60,111 nucleotides of DNA from NCBI GenBank assembly GCA_002894685.1, contig NCRC01000024.1:1-60111 (forward strand). The letters are read 5' to 3'. This stretch comes from Salinivenus lutea. Its GTDB lineage: Bacteria; Bacteroidota; Rhodothermia; Rhodothermales; Salinibacteraceae. Below the pieces are notes generated by a model, which searched no databases, was not told the origin of the DNA, and saw only the letters and a program-made list of their open reading frames with translations. The position numbers and the translations under genes are program-made. Of this stretch, positions 44,116 to 53,967 are shown piece after piece (position 1 is the stretch's first letter; every line of letters begins with the position of its first letter).

Positions 44116-44730
44116 ATGCCTAAGCCCGCTGACTTCTGGAACGACCGCTTCGCCGCAGAAGAGTACATCTACGGGGAAACCCCGAACGCCTTCGTCCGCG
44201 CCGCCGCCGACACCTGGTGCCCCGGCGAACAGGACATCCTCGTCCTGGGCGCGGGCGAGGGCCGCAATGCCGTCTTCCTGGCGCAACAGGGCCACGCCGT
44301 AACCGCCGTCGACTACTCGGCCGAGGGGCTCCGCAAAACGATGCGCCTGGCAGGCGCGGCGGACGTCGACGTGACGACGCTCGAGGCCGACGTGCGCGAG
44401 TGGACGCCGGACCGCACCTGGGACGCCGTCGTGACGACGTTCCTGCATCTTCCCCCCGCCGACCGGCCCGGGCTGTACGCCCTCATTCGCCGGTGCCTGC
44501 GCCCCGGCGGGCACCTCGTGGCGGAATGGTTTCGGCCCGAACAGCGGACCGAGGGATACACGAGCGGCGGCCCGCCCGATGCCGACATGATGGTGACGCC
44601 CGCCGAACTCCGGGAGCACTTTTCCGGCGAGGGCATCGAGCAGCTGGATGTCGCCGAACCCACGCTGAACGAGGGCATGCACCAGGGCCCCGGCGCCACC
44701 GTCCAGTTCGTCTGGCGCCGGCCGGAGTAG
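44116..44730 (+). CDS. Class I SAM-dependent methyltransferase
   Basis: A 204-residue methyltransferase. Opening FWNDRFAAEEYIYGETPNAF is the pattern of the TehB/thiopurine-methyltransferase-like group; motif I is LVLGAGEGRNAVFLA (residues 43-57), followed by VTAVDYSAEGL. The C-terminal beta-hairpin is present. Possible small-molecule or chalcogen methylation is inference. 45 bases after the exported protein, same strand. Confidence 0.83.
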   Translation: MPKPADFWNDRFAAEEYIYGETPNAFVRAAADTWCPGEQDILVLGAGEGRNAVFLAQQGHAVTAVDYSAEGLRKTMRLAGAADVDVTTLEADVREWTPDRTWDAVVTTFLHLPPADRPGLYALIRRCLRPGGHLVAEWFRPEQRTEGYTSGGPPDADMMVTPAELREHFSGEGIEQLDVAEPTLNEGMHQGPGATVQFVWRRPE

Positions 44731-44737
44731 CTCGGCC

Positions 44738-46459
44738 TCAGGAGGCGTCGTCGGGTCGGGATGCCGGCGCCTCTGCGGCGTCCGCGCCGTGCGCCTCGGC
44801 CCGTTCCACGGCGGTGTGCACCTCATGGACGAACCGGTCCTGCCCCACCTCGTCCGTCACCCCGGCGGCCTCCAGGACGTCCTTCACCGGCCCCTTCACA
44901 CCGGCAAAGTACAGGGCAATCCCCTGGCGGCGGCACGACGCAATGACCTCCTCCAGGGCGTCGACGCCCGTCGAGTCGATCTGGTTGACCGGGTACATGT
45001 CCACCACGATGGCCCGGAGCGCGTCCCCCTGCGTGTCCACCGTCGTCAGCAGGTCGCGGAAGGGCGAGACGGTGGCAAAGTACAGGTTCGCGTCCATCCG
45101 CACCACCACCGTTTCGCTTCGGGTGAGGGCCTCCGGGTTGCGCTTCAGATTTCGGTACGTCTGGGTGCCCGGCAGTCGGCCCATGATGGCCGTGTGGGGC
45201 GTTGAGCTCTGGTAGATGACGACGATGAGCGAGACGACGACGCCGATCAGGATGCCCTGCTCGATGCCGAGGCCGAGCGTGGCGACGAACGTGAGCGCCA
45301 TCAGCCCGAAGTCGCGCCGGTCCACCCGCCAGAGGCGCACGGCCTCCTCCCACTCCACCAGCCCCGTCACCGCCACCATGATGATGGCCGCCAGCACCGC
45401 GTTCGGCAGGTAGTAGAACAGGGGCGTCAGCACGAGCAGCGTAAGCGCAATGACGCCGGCACTCACGAGCCCGGCAAGGTTGGTTTGCGCCCCCGCCTCG
45501 TCGTTGACCGCCGTCCGCGAAAGGCCCCCGGTGGTGGGATAGGCACTAAAAAACGCCCCGGCAAGGTTGGCGAGGCCGAGCCCCACGAGCTCCTGATTGG
45601 CATCCACCTCGTACCGGTGCCGGCGGGCGTAGGCCTGGGCCACGGCAATCGACTCCATGAAGCCGACGAGGCCAATGGCGAGGGCACTCGGCGCGAGCCG
45701 CTGAACGAGGCCCCAGTCCATCGGCGGGACGGTGGGCGGGGGCAGGCCGCCCGGCACGCTCCCCACGATGGCGACGCCGTGTTCGTGCAACCCGAACGCC
45801 CACACGAGCCCGGTCGCCGCCCCGACGGCCACCAGCGCCCCCGGAATGGACCGATTCAGGCGCCGGAGCCCCACCAGCAGGAGAATGCTCCCCACGCCCA
45901 GCCCCACCGTCAGCGGATCCGCCGCCCCGAGCCGTCCGGCCGCCGCCCACAGGATTTCGTGCACGTAGTTTGAGCGCGGCAGGTCGATGCCCAGGAGGTG
46001 TTTGAGCTGGCTGAACCCAATGATGAAGGCCGCGGCGGACGTGAAGCCGCTCAGAACCGGGTGCGAGAGGAAGTTGACCAGGAACCCGAACCGGGCAATC
46101 CCCAGCCCAAACTGAAGGGCCCCCACCATCAGGGACAGCAGCACGGCCACCCCCACATACAGCTCCGGCTGCCCCTGCGCGATCGGCCCCACGGCCGCGG
46201 CCACCAGGAGCGACACCATGGCCACCGGCCCCACGGCCAGCTGGCGCAAGCTCCCGAAGACAGCGTAGACGACCAGGGGGGCGAGCGACGCGTACAGCCC
46301 ATAGATGGGCGGCAGGCCGGCGATGAGGGCGTACGCCATCCCCTGGGGGATGAGCATGACCCCCACCGTGAGGCCGGCGGACAGGTCGCCGCGCAGCTGC
46401 GTGCGGTCGTACGCGGCCAGCTGCCGAACGAGCGGAAGGAACCGACGGAGAAACGCCAT
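44738..46459 (-). CDS. SulP-family anion transporter with STAS domain
   Basis: A 573-residue transporter (SLC26/SulP). Seen: LSAGLTVGVMLIPQGMAYAL in TM1, PPIYGLYASLAPLVVYAVFG, the signature region LSGFTSAAAFIIGFSQLKHLLG, GLANLAGAFFSAYPTTGGLSRTAVN, and a C-terminal STAS domain (VRMDANLYFATVSPFRD, IDSTGVDALEEVIASC). Family members carry sulfate, bicarbonate or other anions; substrate unknown here. Next gene on its strand upstream is a DUF2892 protein 39 bases away. Confidence 0.9.
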   Translation of the reverse strand: MAFLRRFLPLVRQLAAYDRTQLRGDLSAGLTVGVMLIPQGMAYALIAGLPPIYGLYASLAPLVVYAVFGSLRQLAVGPVAMVSLLVAAAVGPIAQGQPELYVGVAVLLSLMVGALQFGLGIARFGFLVNFLSHPVLSGFTSAAAFIIGFSQLKHLLGIDLPRSNYVHEILWAAAGRLGAADPLTVGLGVGSILLLVGLRRLNRSIPGALVAVGAATGLVWAFGLHEHGVAIVGSVPGGLPPPTVPPMDWGLVQRLAPSALAIGLVGFMESIAVAQAYARRHRYEVDANQELVGLGLANLAGAFFSAYPTTGGLSRTAVNDEAGAQTNLAGLVSAGVIALTLLVLTPLFYYLPNAVLAAIIMVAVTGLVEWEEAVRLWRVDRRDFGLMALTFVATLGLGIEQGILIGVVVSLIVVIYQSSTPHTAIMGRLPGTQTYRNLKRNPEALTRSETVVVRMDANLYFATVSPFRDLLTTVDTQGDALRAIVVDMYPVNQIDSTGVDALEEVIASCRRQGIALYFAGVKGPVKDVLEAAGVTDEVGQDRFVHEVHTAVERAEAHGADAAEAPASRPDDAS

Positions 46460-46498
46460 GAGTCTGGGGAGAGTGGTGGGGTCCGGCCCATCGGCCCG

Positions 46499-46750
46499 CT
46501 ATTTCTTCAGCCACCGGTAGATGATCTCGGGCGGACAGAACCCGGTGAAGGCGCTCTGGATGACGTTGAGGCCCGCAAACACCGTGAGCAAGTATCCCCA
46601 CGGACTCACGAAGAAGCCGATCCCCAGGCCGGCGAGCGACACTGTCCCCGCCAGCACGCGGACGAGTTTTTCCTGTGGGGACGGCACCCGGCATACGCCG
46701 GTGGCGGAAGAATCGGGGGCATCGGCGGAGGAAGAGGCAGTTGTCGGCAT
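46499..46750 (-). CDS. DUF2892 membrane protein
   Basis: An 83-residue protein with a Ser/Ala-rich N terminus, then the DUF2892 unit: PQEKLVRVLAGTVSLAGLGI, PWGYLLTVFAGLNVIQSAFTG and the terminal FCPPEIIYRWLKK. The FCP cysteine matches the conserved CP of the family. Role unknown; it lies between the SulP transporter and the PII-like gene, all on one strand. Confidence 0.85.
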   Translation of the reverse strand: MPTTASSSADAPDSSATGVCRVPSPQEKLVRVLAGTVSLAGLGIGFFVSPWGYLLTVFAGLNVIQSAFTGFCPPEIIYRWLKK

Positions 46751-46797
46751 GTCGGTTGGAGGGGATTGGAGTGAGAATCGAGAAGGCACGTGGACCG

Positions 46798-47103
46798 TCA
46801 CACCGCCCGCTCCACGTTCATTTCGAACGCGCGCACCGGCCGGTCGAGGCTGCGGCGCTCGTTGAAGGCGGCCACGGCGTCCAGAAGCGCACTCGCCTGT
46901 GCGTCTTCGAGAAAGGCCCACGTGAGGGTGGAGTCGGTAGGCGGCGTGCCGCGCCCAAACCACGCAGGGGCCGCCCCCGCCTCCGACGACTGATGATAGC
47001 CCTCGATGTCGAGCTCGCTGAACACCTCAATCTCTCGGTCCCGGAGCAGGCCGTGCACATCGTCCCGATAGGCATCGAGGCTCATGATGGCGATGAGTTT
47101 CAT
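46798..47103 (-). CDS. PII/CutA-like small protein associated with the RND pump
   Basis: A 101-residue protein with the ferredoxin-like pattern of PII-like proteins: MKLIAIMSLDAYRDDVHGLL, EVFSELDIEGYHQ, STLTWAFLEDAQASALLDAV, RPVRAFEMNVERAV. Similar small proteins occur beside RND metal or drug pumps. It follows the RND permease (42 bases) and could sense load or bind metal. Family membership is moderately sure, function is inference. Confidence 0.7.
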   Translation of the reverse strand: MKLIAIMSLDAYRDDVHGLLRDREIEVFSELDIEGYHQSSEAGAAPAWFGRGTPPTDSTLTWAFLEDAQASALLDAVAAFNERRSLDRPVRAFEMNVERAV

Positions 47104-47145
47104 GGGGAGAGGGAATCGGTTCAAAGAACGGAGGGAGGCCCGGGC

Positions 47146-50100
47146 CTACGCGGCGTCGCCCTGCGCCTGCTCCTCATCGACCAGGCGGCGCTCGATCATG
47201 TAGTAGACGAGCGGGACGATCAGGAGCGTGAGCGCCGTGGAGGCGATGGCGCCCCCGATGAGCGAGATGGCCAGGCCCTGAAAGATCGGATCAAACAAGA
47301 TCACCGTCGCCCCGATGACGACCGTGCCGGCCGTCAGCAGAATGGGACGCGTCCGCACGGCCCCGGCCTCGATCACGGCCTGCCGAAGCGAGGCGCCTTG
47401 ATCGAGGCTGATGTTCACGAAGTCAATCAGTAAGACCCCGTTGCGCACCATGATGCCGGCCAGGGCAATGAAGCCGATCATGGAGGTGGCCGTGAAGAAC
47501 GCCCCCAGCAGCCAGTGCCCCAGCACAATGCCGATGAGGGACAGCGGAATGGCGATCATCATGACCAGCGGCACCGTCAGGTCCTGAAACCACCCCACGA
47601 TGAGGATATAGATCAGCAGCAGCACGATGGCGAAGGCAATGCCGAGATCCCGGAACACCTTGTAGGTAATGCGCCACTCCCCGTCCCACTTCAGCGCGTA
47701 GTTGCTGCGGGCCTCGGGCTGGTCGGTATACAGCTGGTTGAAGGAGTAGCCCGGCGGCGCGTCGATCGCGTCCAGCCGCTCCTGCATGTCGAGCATGGCG
47801 TAGACCGGGCTCTCGATCGCCCCCGCCACGTCGGCCGTCACATAGATGACGCGCTGCTGATTTTTGCGATCGATGTGTTTGTCGCGAATCGTTTCCTCGA
47901 CGGTCACGAGGGGCCCCACCGGAACCGTCGCCCCGGACGGCGACTGCACCGGCACGTTTTTCAGGTCCGCCAGGCTGGTCCGGCGCTCCTCGCCGAGGCG
48001 CAGCTGCACCCCCACCGGATCGCGCTCGTCGGGGTCGTGGAGCGTGGTCACGTTCTGGCCGTTGAGGGCCATCTGCATGGTCTGGGTGACGCGGGCGGTC
48101 GGCACGCCGGCCCGCATGGCCTTTTCCTTGTCGACCGTGAAGGTGTACTTCGTCTGGTCGGCCTCCACGCGCCAGTCCACGTCCACCACGCCCTCGGTGG
48201 CCTCGAAGGCCTGCTTCACACTGTCGGCCAGGGCGCGCTGCGTCTCCACGTCGGGGCCGTAGATCTCGGCCACCAGCGTGGCGCGCACGGGCGGGCCGGG
48301 CGGCACCTCGGCGATCTTGACGGCGGCATTGTGTTTTTCCCCGATCGCCTGGAGCGGGCCGCGCAGGTCCTTCGCAATGGCGTGGCTCTGGCGGTCGCGG
48401 TGATGGGCCGCGCGCAGGTTCACCTGCAGGTCGCCCTGGTGGGGTGCCGAGCGCAAATCGTAGTGACGCACGAGCCCGTTCAGGTTGACCGGGGCGGCGT
48501 CGCCGGCGTACGTCTGCACGTCGGTCACCACGGGACGGTCGGTGAGGTCGGCGGCCATCTCGCGCAGCACCGCGTTCGTGCGCTCCAGGGGCGTGCCCTC
48601 CGGCATATCCACCACGACCTGAAACTCATCCTTGTCGTCGAAGGGCAGCATCTTTACCGTCACGGCCCGGAAGTAGAAGAGCGACACCGACCCGAGGAGC
48701 AGCAGGGTCGTCCCCCCGATGAAGGCCCAGCGCTTCCAGGCGCTGTCGAGGAGGGGCTCGATGGTGGCGGCGTACATGCGGTACACCGTTGTGTCCTCCA
48801 GCTTGTACTCGCCCCCCTCCTCGTCTCCCCCCTCCCGATCCTCGTGCGACGGGATCAGCCGATAGGCCAGGTACGGCGCAATCACGAGGGCCACGACGAG
48901 GGAGAACGTCATGGCCACCGAGGCGCCAATCGGCATCGGGCTCATGTACGGCCCCATGAGGCCGGACACGAATGCCATCGGCAGGACGGCCGCGATCACA
49001 GTGAGCGTGGCTAGGATGGTGGGGTTGCCCACCTCGTCGACCGCGGCGAGGGCCGACTGTAGCTTCGGCAGGCGCCCCATCTTAAAGTGGCGCTCGATGT
49101 TTTCGGCCACGATAATCGAGTCGTCGACCACAATCCCCGTCACAAAGATGAGGGCGAAGAGGGTGATGCGGTTCAGGGTGTAGCCGAAGAAGTAGTAGAC
49201 GAAGAGGGTGAGTGCAAAACTGATGGGCACGGACAGAAAGACCACGAGGCCGCCGCGCCAGCCCATGGCCAGACTCACCACGAAGGTCACGGCGATGATG
49301 GCCGCGAGCAGGTGCAGCATGAGTTCGTTGGTCTTCTCGGAGGCGGTCTCCCCGTAGTTGCGCGTCGTGCTCACGGTCACGCCGTCCGGCACCAGCGTCT
49401 TCTCCAGCGTCTCCAGCTTGTCAAGCGAGCGCTCGGCGATGGTCATGGCGTCGCGGCCGCTGCGCTTGGCGACGGCCACCGTCACGGCCGATCGCGTTCC
49501 GCCGGTCGTGAGGCTGTCGGGCTGTGCGCTTCCGGCCCCGTAGGCAAACGACACGTACTGTTCGGGCTCGGCGGGGCCGTCCGTAACCGTGGCCACTTGC
49601 CGCAGGTATACCGGGCGGCCCTGGTGCATGCCCACCACGAGGGAGCGCACCGCTTCTACAGAGGTCAGAAAGCCGCCGGTCTCTACCAGGAACGATTCGT
49701 CGTTCCGGTTGAAGGCGCCGGCGTCGGCCTGCTGGTTGGCGGCCCGGAGCTGTTCGGCAATCGCGGGCAGATCCAGCCCGTGCGCGGCCACCTGGGTCGG
49801 GTTCAGCGCCACCCGCACCTGCCGCGGCCGTCCCCCGTGCACGCTCACCTCGGCCACCCCGTCGGTCGTCTTCAGGTCGGCGGCCATCTCCTCCCCCACG
49901 CGGCGCAACTCATAGTCGCTCGCCTGCTCGCTGTGAAGCGTAAGGCTGAGGATGGGCACGTCGTCCACCGCCCGGCTCTGAATAAGGGGCTGGCTCGCCT
50001 CCGGCGGCATCTGGTCCATGTTCTTCAGGAGCTCCTCGTACAGCTTGACGGTGCTGGACTCCGGGTTCTCCCCCACGTAATACCGCACCGACACCAGGGC

Positions 50101-50385
50101 CCGGCCGGGCATGGCCGTGGAGTAGACGTACTCGACCCCTTCGATATTGGACGCCAGCCGCTCAATCGGTTCGGCGACGCGGCTCTTTACCTCGTCCGGG
50201 GTGGCGCCCGGGTACCGGACGGAAATGTCCACCATGGGAACGTCGATCTGAGGGTCCTCCTCCTTCGGCGTCACCCAGGCACTGTAGAGCCCGATGCCGA
50301 GGAAGGCCGCCATCAGAAGCGGGGTGAGCTTGCTATTGATGAACCCGCGGGCAATGCGGCCCGCGATGCCGGATGTGGTCGCCAT
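47146..50385 (-). CDS. RND-family efflux permease
   Basis: A 1079-residue inner-membrane transporter. Seen: KLTPLLMAAFLGIGLYSAWV (TM1), DISVRYPGATPDEVKSRVAE, the proton-relay aspartates in GIVVDDSIIVAENIERH near residue 421, and IMVRNGVLLIDFVNISLDQG in the second half. ATG 50385 was chosen. It is third in the tetR-small protein-tolC-adaptor-permease series, forming a complete tripartite pump. The TPKEEDPQIDVPMV opening is typical of a multidrug-type branch. Substrate unknown. Confidence 0.92.
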   Translation of the reverse strand: MATTSGIAGRIARGFINSKLTPLLMAAFLGIGLYSAWVTPKEEDPQIDVPMVDISVRYPGATPDEVKSRVAEPIERLASNIEGVEYVYSTAMPGRALVSVRYYVGENPESSTVKLYEELLKNMDQMPPEASQPLIQSRAVDDVPILSLTLHSEQASDYELRRVGEEMAADLKTTDGVAEVSVHGGRPRQVRVALNPTQVAAHGLDLPAIAEQLRAANQQADAGAFNRNDESFLVETGGFLTSVEAVRSLVVGMHQGRPVYLRQVATVTDGPAEPEQYVSFAYGAGSAQPDSLTTGGTRSAVTVAVAKRSGRDAMTIAERSLDKLETLEKTLVPDGVTVSTTRNYGETASEKTNELMLHLLAAIIAVTFVVSLAMGWRGGLVVFLSVPISFALTLFVYYFFGYTLNRITLFALIFVTGIVVDDSIIVAENIERHFKMGRLPKLQSALAAVDEVGNPTILATLTVIAAVLPMAFVSGLMGPYMSPMPIGASVAMTFSLVVALVIAPYLAYRLIPSHEDREGGDEEGGEYKLEDTTVYRMYAATIEPLLDSAWKRWAFIGGTTLLLLGSVSLFYFRAVTVKMLPFDDKDEFQVVVDMPEGTPLERTNAVLREMAADLTDRPVVTDVQTYAGDAAPVNLNGLVRHYDLRSAPHQGDLQVNLRAAHHRDRQSHAIAKDLRGPLQAIGEKHNAAVKIAEVPPGPPVRATLVAEIYGPDVETQRALADSVKQAFEATEGVVDVDWRVEADQTKYTFTVDKEKAMRAGVPTARVTQTMQMALNGQNVTTLHDPDERDPVGVQLRLGEERRTSLADLKNVPVQSPSGATVPVGPLVTVEETIRDKHIDRKNQQRVIYVTADVAGAIESPVYAMLDMQERLDAIDAPPGYSFNQLYTDQPEARSNYALKWDGEWRITYKVFRDLGIAFAIVLLLIYILIVGWFQDLTVPLVMMIAIPLSLIGIVLGHWLLGAFFTATSMIGFIALAGIMVRNGVLLIDFVNISLDQGASLRQAVIEAGAVRTRPILLTAGTVVIGATVILFDPIFQGLAISLIGGAIASTALTLLIVPLVYYMIERRLVDEEQAQGDAA

Positions 50386-50431
50386 GGGACGAGTAAAGCC
50401 TGTGCGTGGAATGGCGGAGAACAAGGGGGTG

Positions 50432-51508
50432 CTACTCGGTGCGGATGGGCTGCCCGTCCGCAATGCGGGGCGTGGCGTCGGTCACGTAGGCCTCTCCCGG
50501 GCGCAGGCCCGAGAGCACCTCGACGCGCTCCCCCTCGCGGGTCCCGGTGCGGACCCAGCGCAGGAGGGCCCGCCCGTCGCTGACGGCGTACAGCCCGGTG
50601 AGCTGGCCGCGCTCCACGAGGGCCTGGGCCGGCACAGTGAGCGTGGACGCTGTGCCGGTGCGGTGCTCGACCTCGGCGTACATGCCAGACTTGAGGGCGC
50701 CCCCGTCGGCCGGCGGATCCGGCAGGCGCACCTGCACCTCGAACTGGCGGCTGGCGTAGTGGCCCGACGGGTTCACCTGCGTCACAACGCCCGTCTGCAC
50801 CCGGTTGCCGGCCGCGCCAATGCGCACCGTCACGCTGTCGCCGGTCGCAAAGCGGTTGATCTCCTGAGCCGGGACCTGCACCACCGCCTTCAGGGCGTCG
50901 GTCGTCTCGACGACGAGGAGGGGCTGGCCGGGGGCGGCGAGGCCGCCCGCCTCGGCCCGCTTCTCGACCACGGAGCCGTCCATCGGCGCCTCAATGGTGG
51001 CGTAGCTGAGCATGTCGTCCGTCTCTTCCAGTTTTCCTTCGAGGGCCTCCACCTGGGCCTGCGCCCGCTCGTAGGCCGTCTGTGCGTTGTCGTACTCCTG
51101 CTCGGTGGCGCTGTCCTTTTCGCGGAGCGACTGGATGCGCTCAAACTGCCGCCGGGCGTTGTCGCGGGCGGCACGGGCCTCGCGGAGGCGGGCGCGCACC
51201 TGCTCGCGCTGGGCCTCTACGTTCTGGCTTTGGATGCGGGCGAGCGTCTGGCCCTCCCGCACACGGTCGCCCTCCTCCACCGTCAGCGTGGTAATGGTGC
51301 CCATCATTTTGGTGGAGAGCGGCACGCGACGCTGGCCCTGGAGCGTGCCCCGGTAGCGCCCCACCTCGGCGCTGGTCGCGAGGGCCGCCGTGGCCGTATC
51401 CACCGTCACGGGCGCCAGGGCGCTCGCCTCCGGCGACGGGTCGTCGCCACAGCCGGCGAGTGTTAGGGACATCACGACAAGAGGGACGAAAAGAAGGCGC
51501 AGGGTCAT
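50432..51508 (-). CDS. RND efflux periplasmic adaptor lipoprotein
   Basis: A 358-residue membrane-fusion protein. Lipobox LTLAGC anchors it in the inner membrane. Barrel-sandwich halves are VGRYRGTLQGQRRVPLSTKM... and YATIEAPMDGSVVEKRAEAG (lipoyl-like), separated by a coiled-coil hairpin (about 85-155, EAQREQVRARLREARAARDN onward). A beta-barrel and membrane-proximal domain follow. It links the permease and TolC-like channel. Confidence 0.93.
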   Translation of the reverse strand: MTLRLLFVPLVVMSLTLAGCGDDPSPEASALAPVTVDTATAALATSAEVGRYRGTLQGQRRVPLSTKMMGTITTLTVEEGDRVREGQTLARIQSQNVEAQREQVRARLREARAARDNARRQFERIQSLREKDSATEQEYDNAQTAYERAQAQVEALEGKLEETDDMLSYATIEAPMDGSVVEKRAEAGGLAAPGQPLLVVETTDALKAVVQVPAQEINRFATGDSVTVRIGAAGNRVQTGVVTQVNPSGHYASRQFEVQVRLPDPPADGGALKSGMYAEVEHRTGTASTLTVPAQALVERGQLTGLYAVSDGRALLRWVRTGTREGERVEVLSGLRPGEAYVTDATPRIADGQPIRTE

Positions 51509-51556
51509 GGCAATCAGGGATCGTGAGAAAGCAGGGAGAAGAGGCGAGGGGCGCGG

Positions 51557-52978
51557 CTACTCGGTCAGGGTGCGCTCCGTAAGCAGTTCGAGGCGGTACA
51601 GGGCAAGGTTGTGCTGGTAGAGGGCCCGCAGGTGTGCCAGGCGTCGCTCGGCGAGCGTGGTTTCGGCCTGCAGAAGGTCGGTCGTGCGGGCGAGGCCTGC
51701 CTCGTGGCGGTCCGATCGGATGCGCAGGCTCTCTTCCGCCTGCTCGACGGCCTGGCGGGCCTGCTCGATGCGCTCGCGGGCCGACGCCAGGGTGCGGCGC
51801 GCGGCGGCAATCTCGACCTCGTTTTCGAGGGCCTGTTGCTCCAGCGCAATCTCGGCCTGCTGGAGAGACGCCGCCGCCTCCTGCGCCGCCCCAATTTGCT
51901 GGTACCCGTCGAACAGGCTCCACGTGAGGGACGCCCCCACCGTCCAGCTCTGCCCGGCGGTGCCGAAGGGGGTGTCGTCGTACCAGCCCGTGGTGCCGCG
52001 GGCGTTGAGGGTCGGGATGAAGGCGAGCCAGCGCGATCGCTTTTTCTCACGGGCGGCGTCGGCCCGGGCCCGGAGCGCCTGCATGTCGGAGCGGTTCCGG
52101 TTGACCGACGGCAGGGCGATGTCCCCCAGGGCGGCCGGTTCCCGGCGAAGCGAATCGGTCGGCTGAATCTTCACCGGCCGATCGATGCCCAGGAGCATCC
52201 GGAGCCGGTCCGCCGCATTGTCGCGCTCCGCCCGCACCTCGGTACGCTGGCTCTCCAGTTCCGAGACCCGCACCTCCGCGGCGAGCCGATCGGCCTGGTC
52301 CACAATGCCCTCCTCGTACAGGGCCTGCGTCTGGGCCCGAGTGGCGCGGGCCGTGGCGAGGGCCGAGTCGATCACCGCCACCCGCCGCTCGGCGAGCAGC
52401 AGGCCGTAGTAGCCCTTTTTGACCCGGAACGTGACGACGGCCTCGGCGCGCTCGGCGCGCTGCTCCGCGGCCCGCGCGGCGTCACTCGCGGCGCGGCGCT
52501 CGAACAGGCCGTCGAGGTTCAGGAGGGGCTGCTCCACCTCAATCTGGGTGGCAAAGTGATCGACCCGGTCCGGGGTGTTGAGGGCGCCCAACTGAAGATC
52601 CTGCTGCGTGAAGCGCTCCTGCCGCAGCTTCGACCCGAAGGCGTTGACGGGATCGGTCGTGGCGAGGCCCTGCTCGGACGCCGTGATGCGGGGCAGGAAA
52701 ACGCCCAGGGATTGCCGCTTGCGGGCGGTGGCCGCCCGCTGCTCGGCGTCGGCCCGCCGCGTGGGAAAGCTGTGGGCCCGGGCCTCCTCTACGGCCTCTT
52801 CCACCGACAGCGCCCGGACGGTTGCGGAGTCCGAACGCACGGACTGGGCCCTGCCCGACGTGGCGGCGCCCCAGACCCCAACCAGCAGAACCAGCCCCAC
52901 GACCAGCCGGCCGACGGAGCGACACGGCTCGGACGGGAGGGCAGACGACGAAACGGACACAATCGATGAACACAGCAT
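51557..52978 (-). CDS. TolC-like outer-membrane efflux channel
   Basis: A 473-residue outer-membrane factor with signal peptide VVGLVLLVGVWGAATSGRAQ. Two repeats of long alpha-helical coiled-coil (AEQRAATARKRQS onward, ALQEQ-rich regions near 150-250 and 360-450) and barrel strands such as QIEVEQPLLNLDG and VGASLTWSLFDGY are the OEP pattern. ATG 52978 was chosen over a TTG two codons upstream. Upstream of the adaptor by 48 bases. Confidence 0.9.
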   Translation of the reverse strand: MLCSSIVSVSSSALPSEPCRSVGRLVVGLVLLVGVWGAATSGRAQSVRSDSATVRALSVEEAVEEARAHSFPTRRADAEQRAATARKRQSLGVFLPRITASEQGLATTDPVNAFGSKLRQERFTQQDLQLGALNTPDRVDHFATQIEVEQPLLNLDGLFERRAASDAARAAEQRAERAEAVVTFRVKKGYYGLLLAERRVAVIDSALATARATRAQTQALYEEGIVDQADRLAAEVRVSELESQRTEVRAERDNAADRLRMLLGIDRPVKIQPTDSLRREPAALGDIALPSVNRNRSDMQALRARADAAREKKRSRWLAFIPTLNARGTTGWYDDTPFGTAGQSWTVGASLTWSLFDGYQQIGAAQEAAASLQQAEIALEQQALENEVEIAAARRTLASARERIEQARQAVEQAEESLRIRSDRHEAGLARTTDLLQAETTLAERRLAHLRALYQHNLALYRLELLTERTLTE

Positions 52979-53021
52979 GGGCAAACAGCAAAATCAGATC
53001 GAGGAGACGGCGGAAACGGGG

Positions 53022-53282
53022 CTACCCATGGGCGCGCAGCTCGGTGAGGGCAGCCACCCGGAGGAACGCTTTCCAGTCGTCCGCGGACGGTGGCGTGCCC
53101 CTCGGCCCCGACTCTACGGAGCGAAGCGCGGCGCGGCCCAGCGCCTGTTCGCTCAGGTGACGAATGACCTGGGCGCGTCCGCGCGAAATCGACGGGGGCG
53201 TGGGCTCCGCCCGCAGGCGCCGGGCAAAGAACCGGCGCAGGACACGGACCGAGCCGGAAAAGGGAGAAGCCGAATCAGGCAT
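53022..53282 (-). CDS. Short protein of unknown function in the efflux operon
   Basis: An 86-residue basic protein with no motif I recognise; it ends FLRVAALTELRAHG. It sits between tetR and the TolC gene on the same strand with short gaps. ATG 53282 was chosen because a pyrimidine-rich leader precedes it; ATG 53306 would add eight residues. It could be a non-conserved open frame. Confidence 0.4.
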   Translation of the reverse strand: MPDSASPFSGSVRVLRRFFARRLRAEPTPPSISRGRAQVIRHLSEQALGRAALRSVESGPRGTPPSADDWKAFLRVAALTELRAHG

Positions 53283-53338
53283 GAGGATACAGGAGGTTGG
53301 GTGCATGAGGGCGCCGTGCGGGGCGCATCACAGCCGCG

Positions 53339-53902
53339 TCAGGGCGTGACGCTCGTCGTCCCCTCCAGGCCGGCAAGGCGCAGGGCCGCCGCCACCGTCT
53401 GGTCGATGGCCGTCCGGTCCACCACGTCCAGCGTGCCGGCCTTCAGGAAGCGGACCGTGCGCTGCACCATGGCCAGAATCCACCCGGCCCGGAGCGTCGC
53501 GGAGGGCCCGCCGTCCCCGCTCGGGGCCGCCCGCAGGGCCTCCGCAAAGTACTGGACCGGAGCGGACGGGGCGGCGGCGTCCCCACCTTCGTTTGCCGAC
53601 AGCAGGTACGTGCACGACGCGGGGCGCGAGGCATAGAAGGCAAACAGCCCCCGCACCAGCGCCTCCAGGTGCGCCGCCGGCGAGGTGGCATCCTCGGTGG
53701 CCGTCGCCAGCCGCTCCCGCAGCTCGGTCGCACACCGATCGTGGAGCCAGGACGCCAGGTCGGCCTTGCCGTCAAAATGCCGGTAGAGCGCCCCTTCAGA
53801 CGCGTCGGCCCGCGCCGCGATTTCGCGAATGGTTGTATTTTCGATGCCTTGCTCGGCAAACAGATCGAGCGCGGCGTCGCAGATGGCGTCTCGCTTGGTC
53901 AT
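53339..53902 (-). CDS. TetR-family transcriptional regulator of the efflux operon
   Basis: A 187-residue repressor. The N-terminal HTH is classic: ICDAALDLFAEQGIENTTIR, EIAARADASEGALYRHFDGK (residues 7-46). The C-terminal domain binds an unknown ligand. It is the first gene of the efflux series and a 26-bp palindrome lies 66 bases upstream of its start, so it probably represses itself and the pump. Confidence 0.9.
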   Translation of the reverse strand: MTKRDAICDAALDLFAEQGIENTTIREIAARADASEGALYRHFDGKADLASWLHDRCATELRERLATATEDATSPAAHLEALVRGLFAFYASRPASCTYLLSANEGGDAAAPSAPVQYFAEALRAAPSGDGGPSATLRAGWILAMVQRTVRFLKAGTLDVVDRTAIDQTVAAALRLAGLEGTTSVTP

Positions 53903-53967
53903 CCGTCGGGGATCTGAGGAAGGAAACGTCGCAGAGGCATTTGAAGGCAAAAGTGGGCGGCCATCCC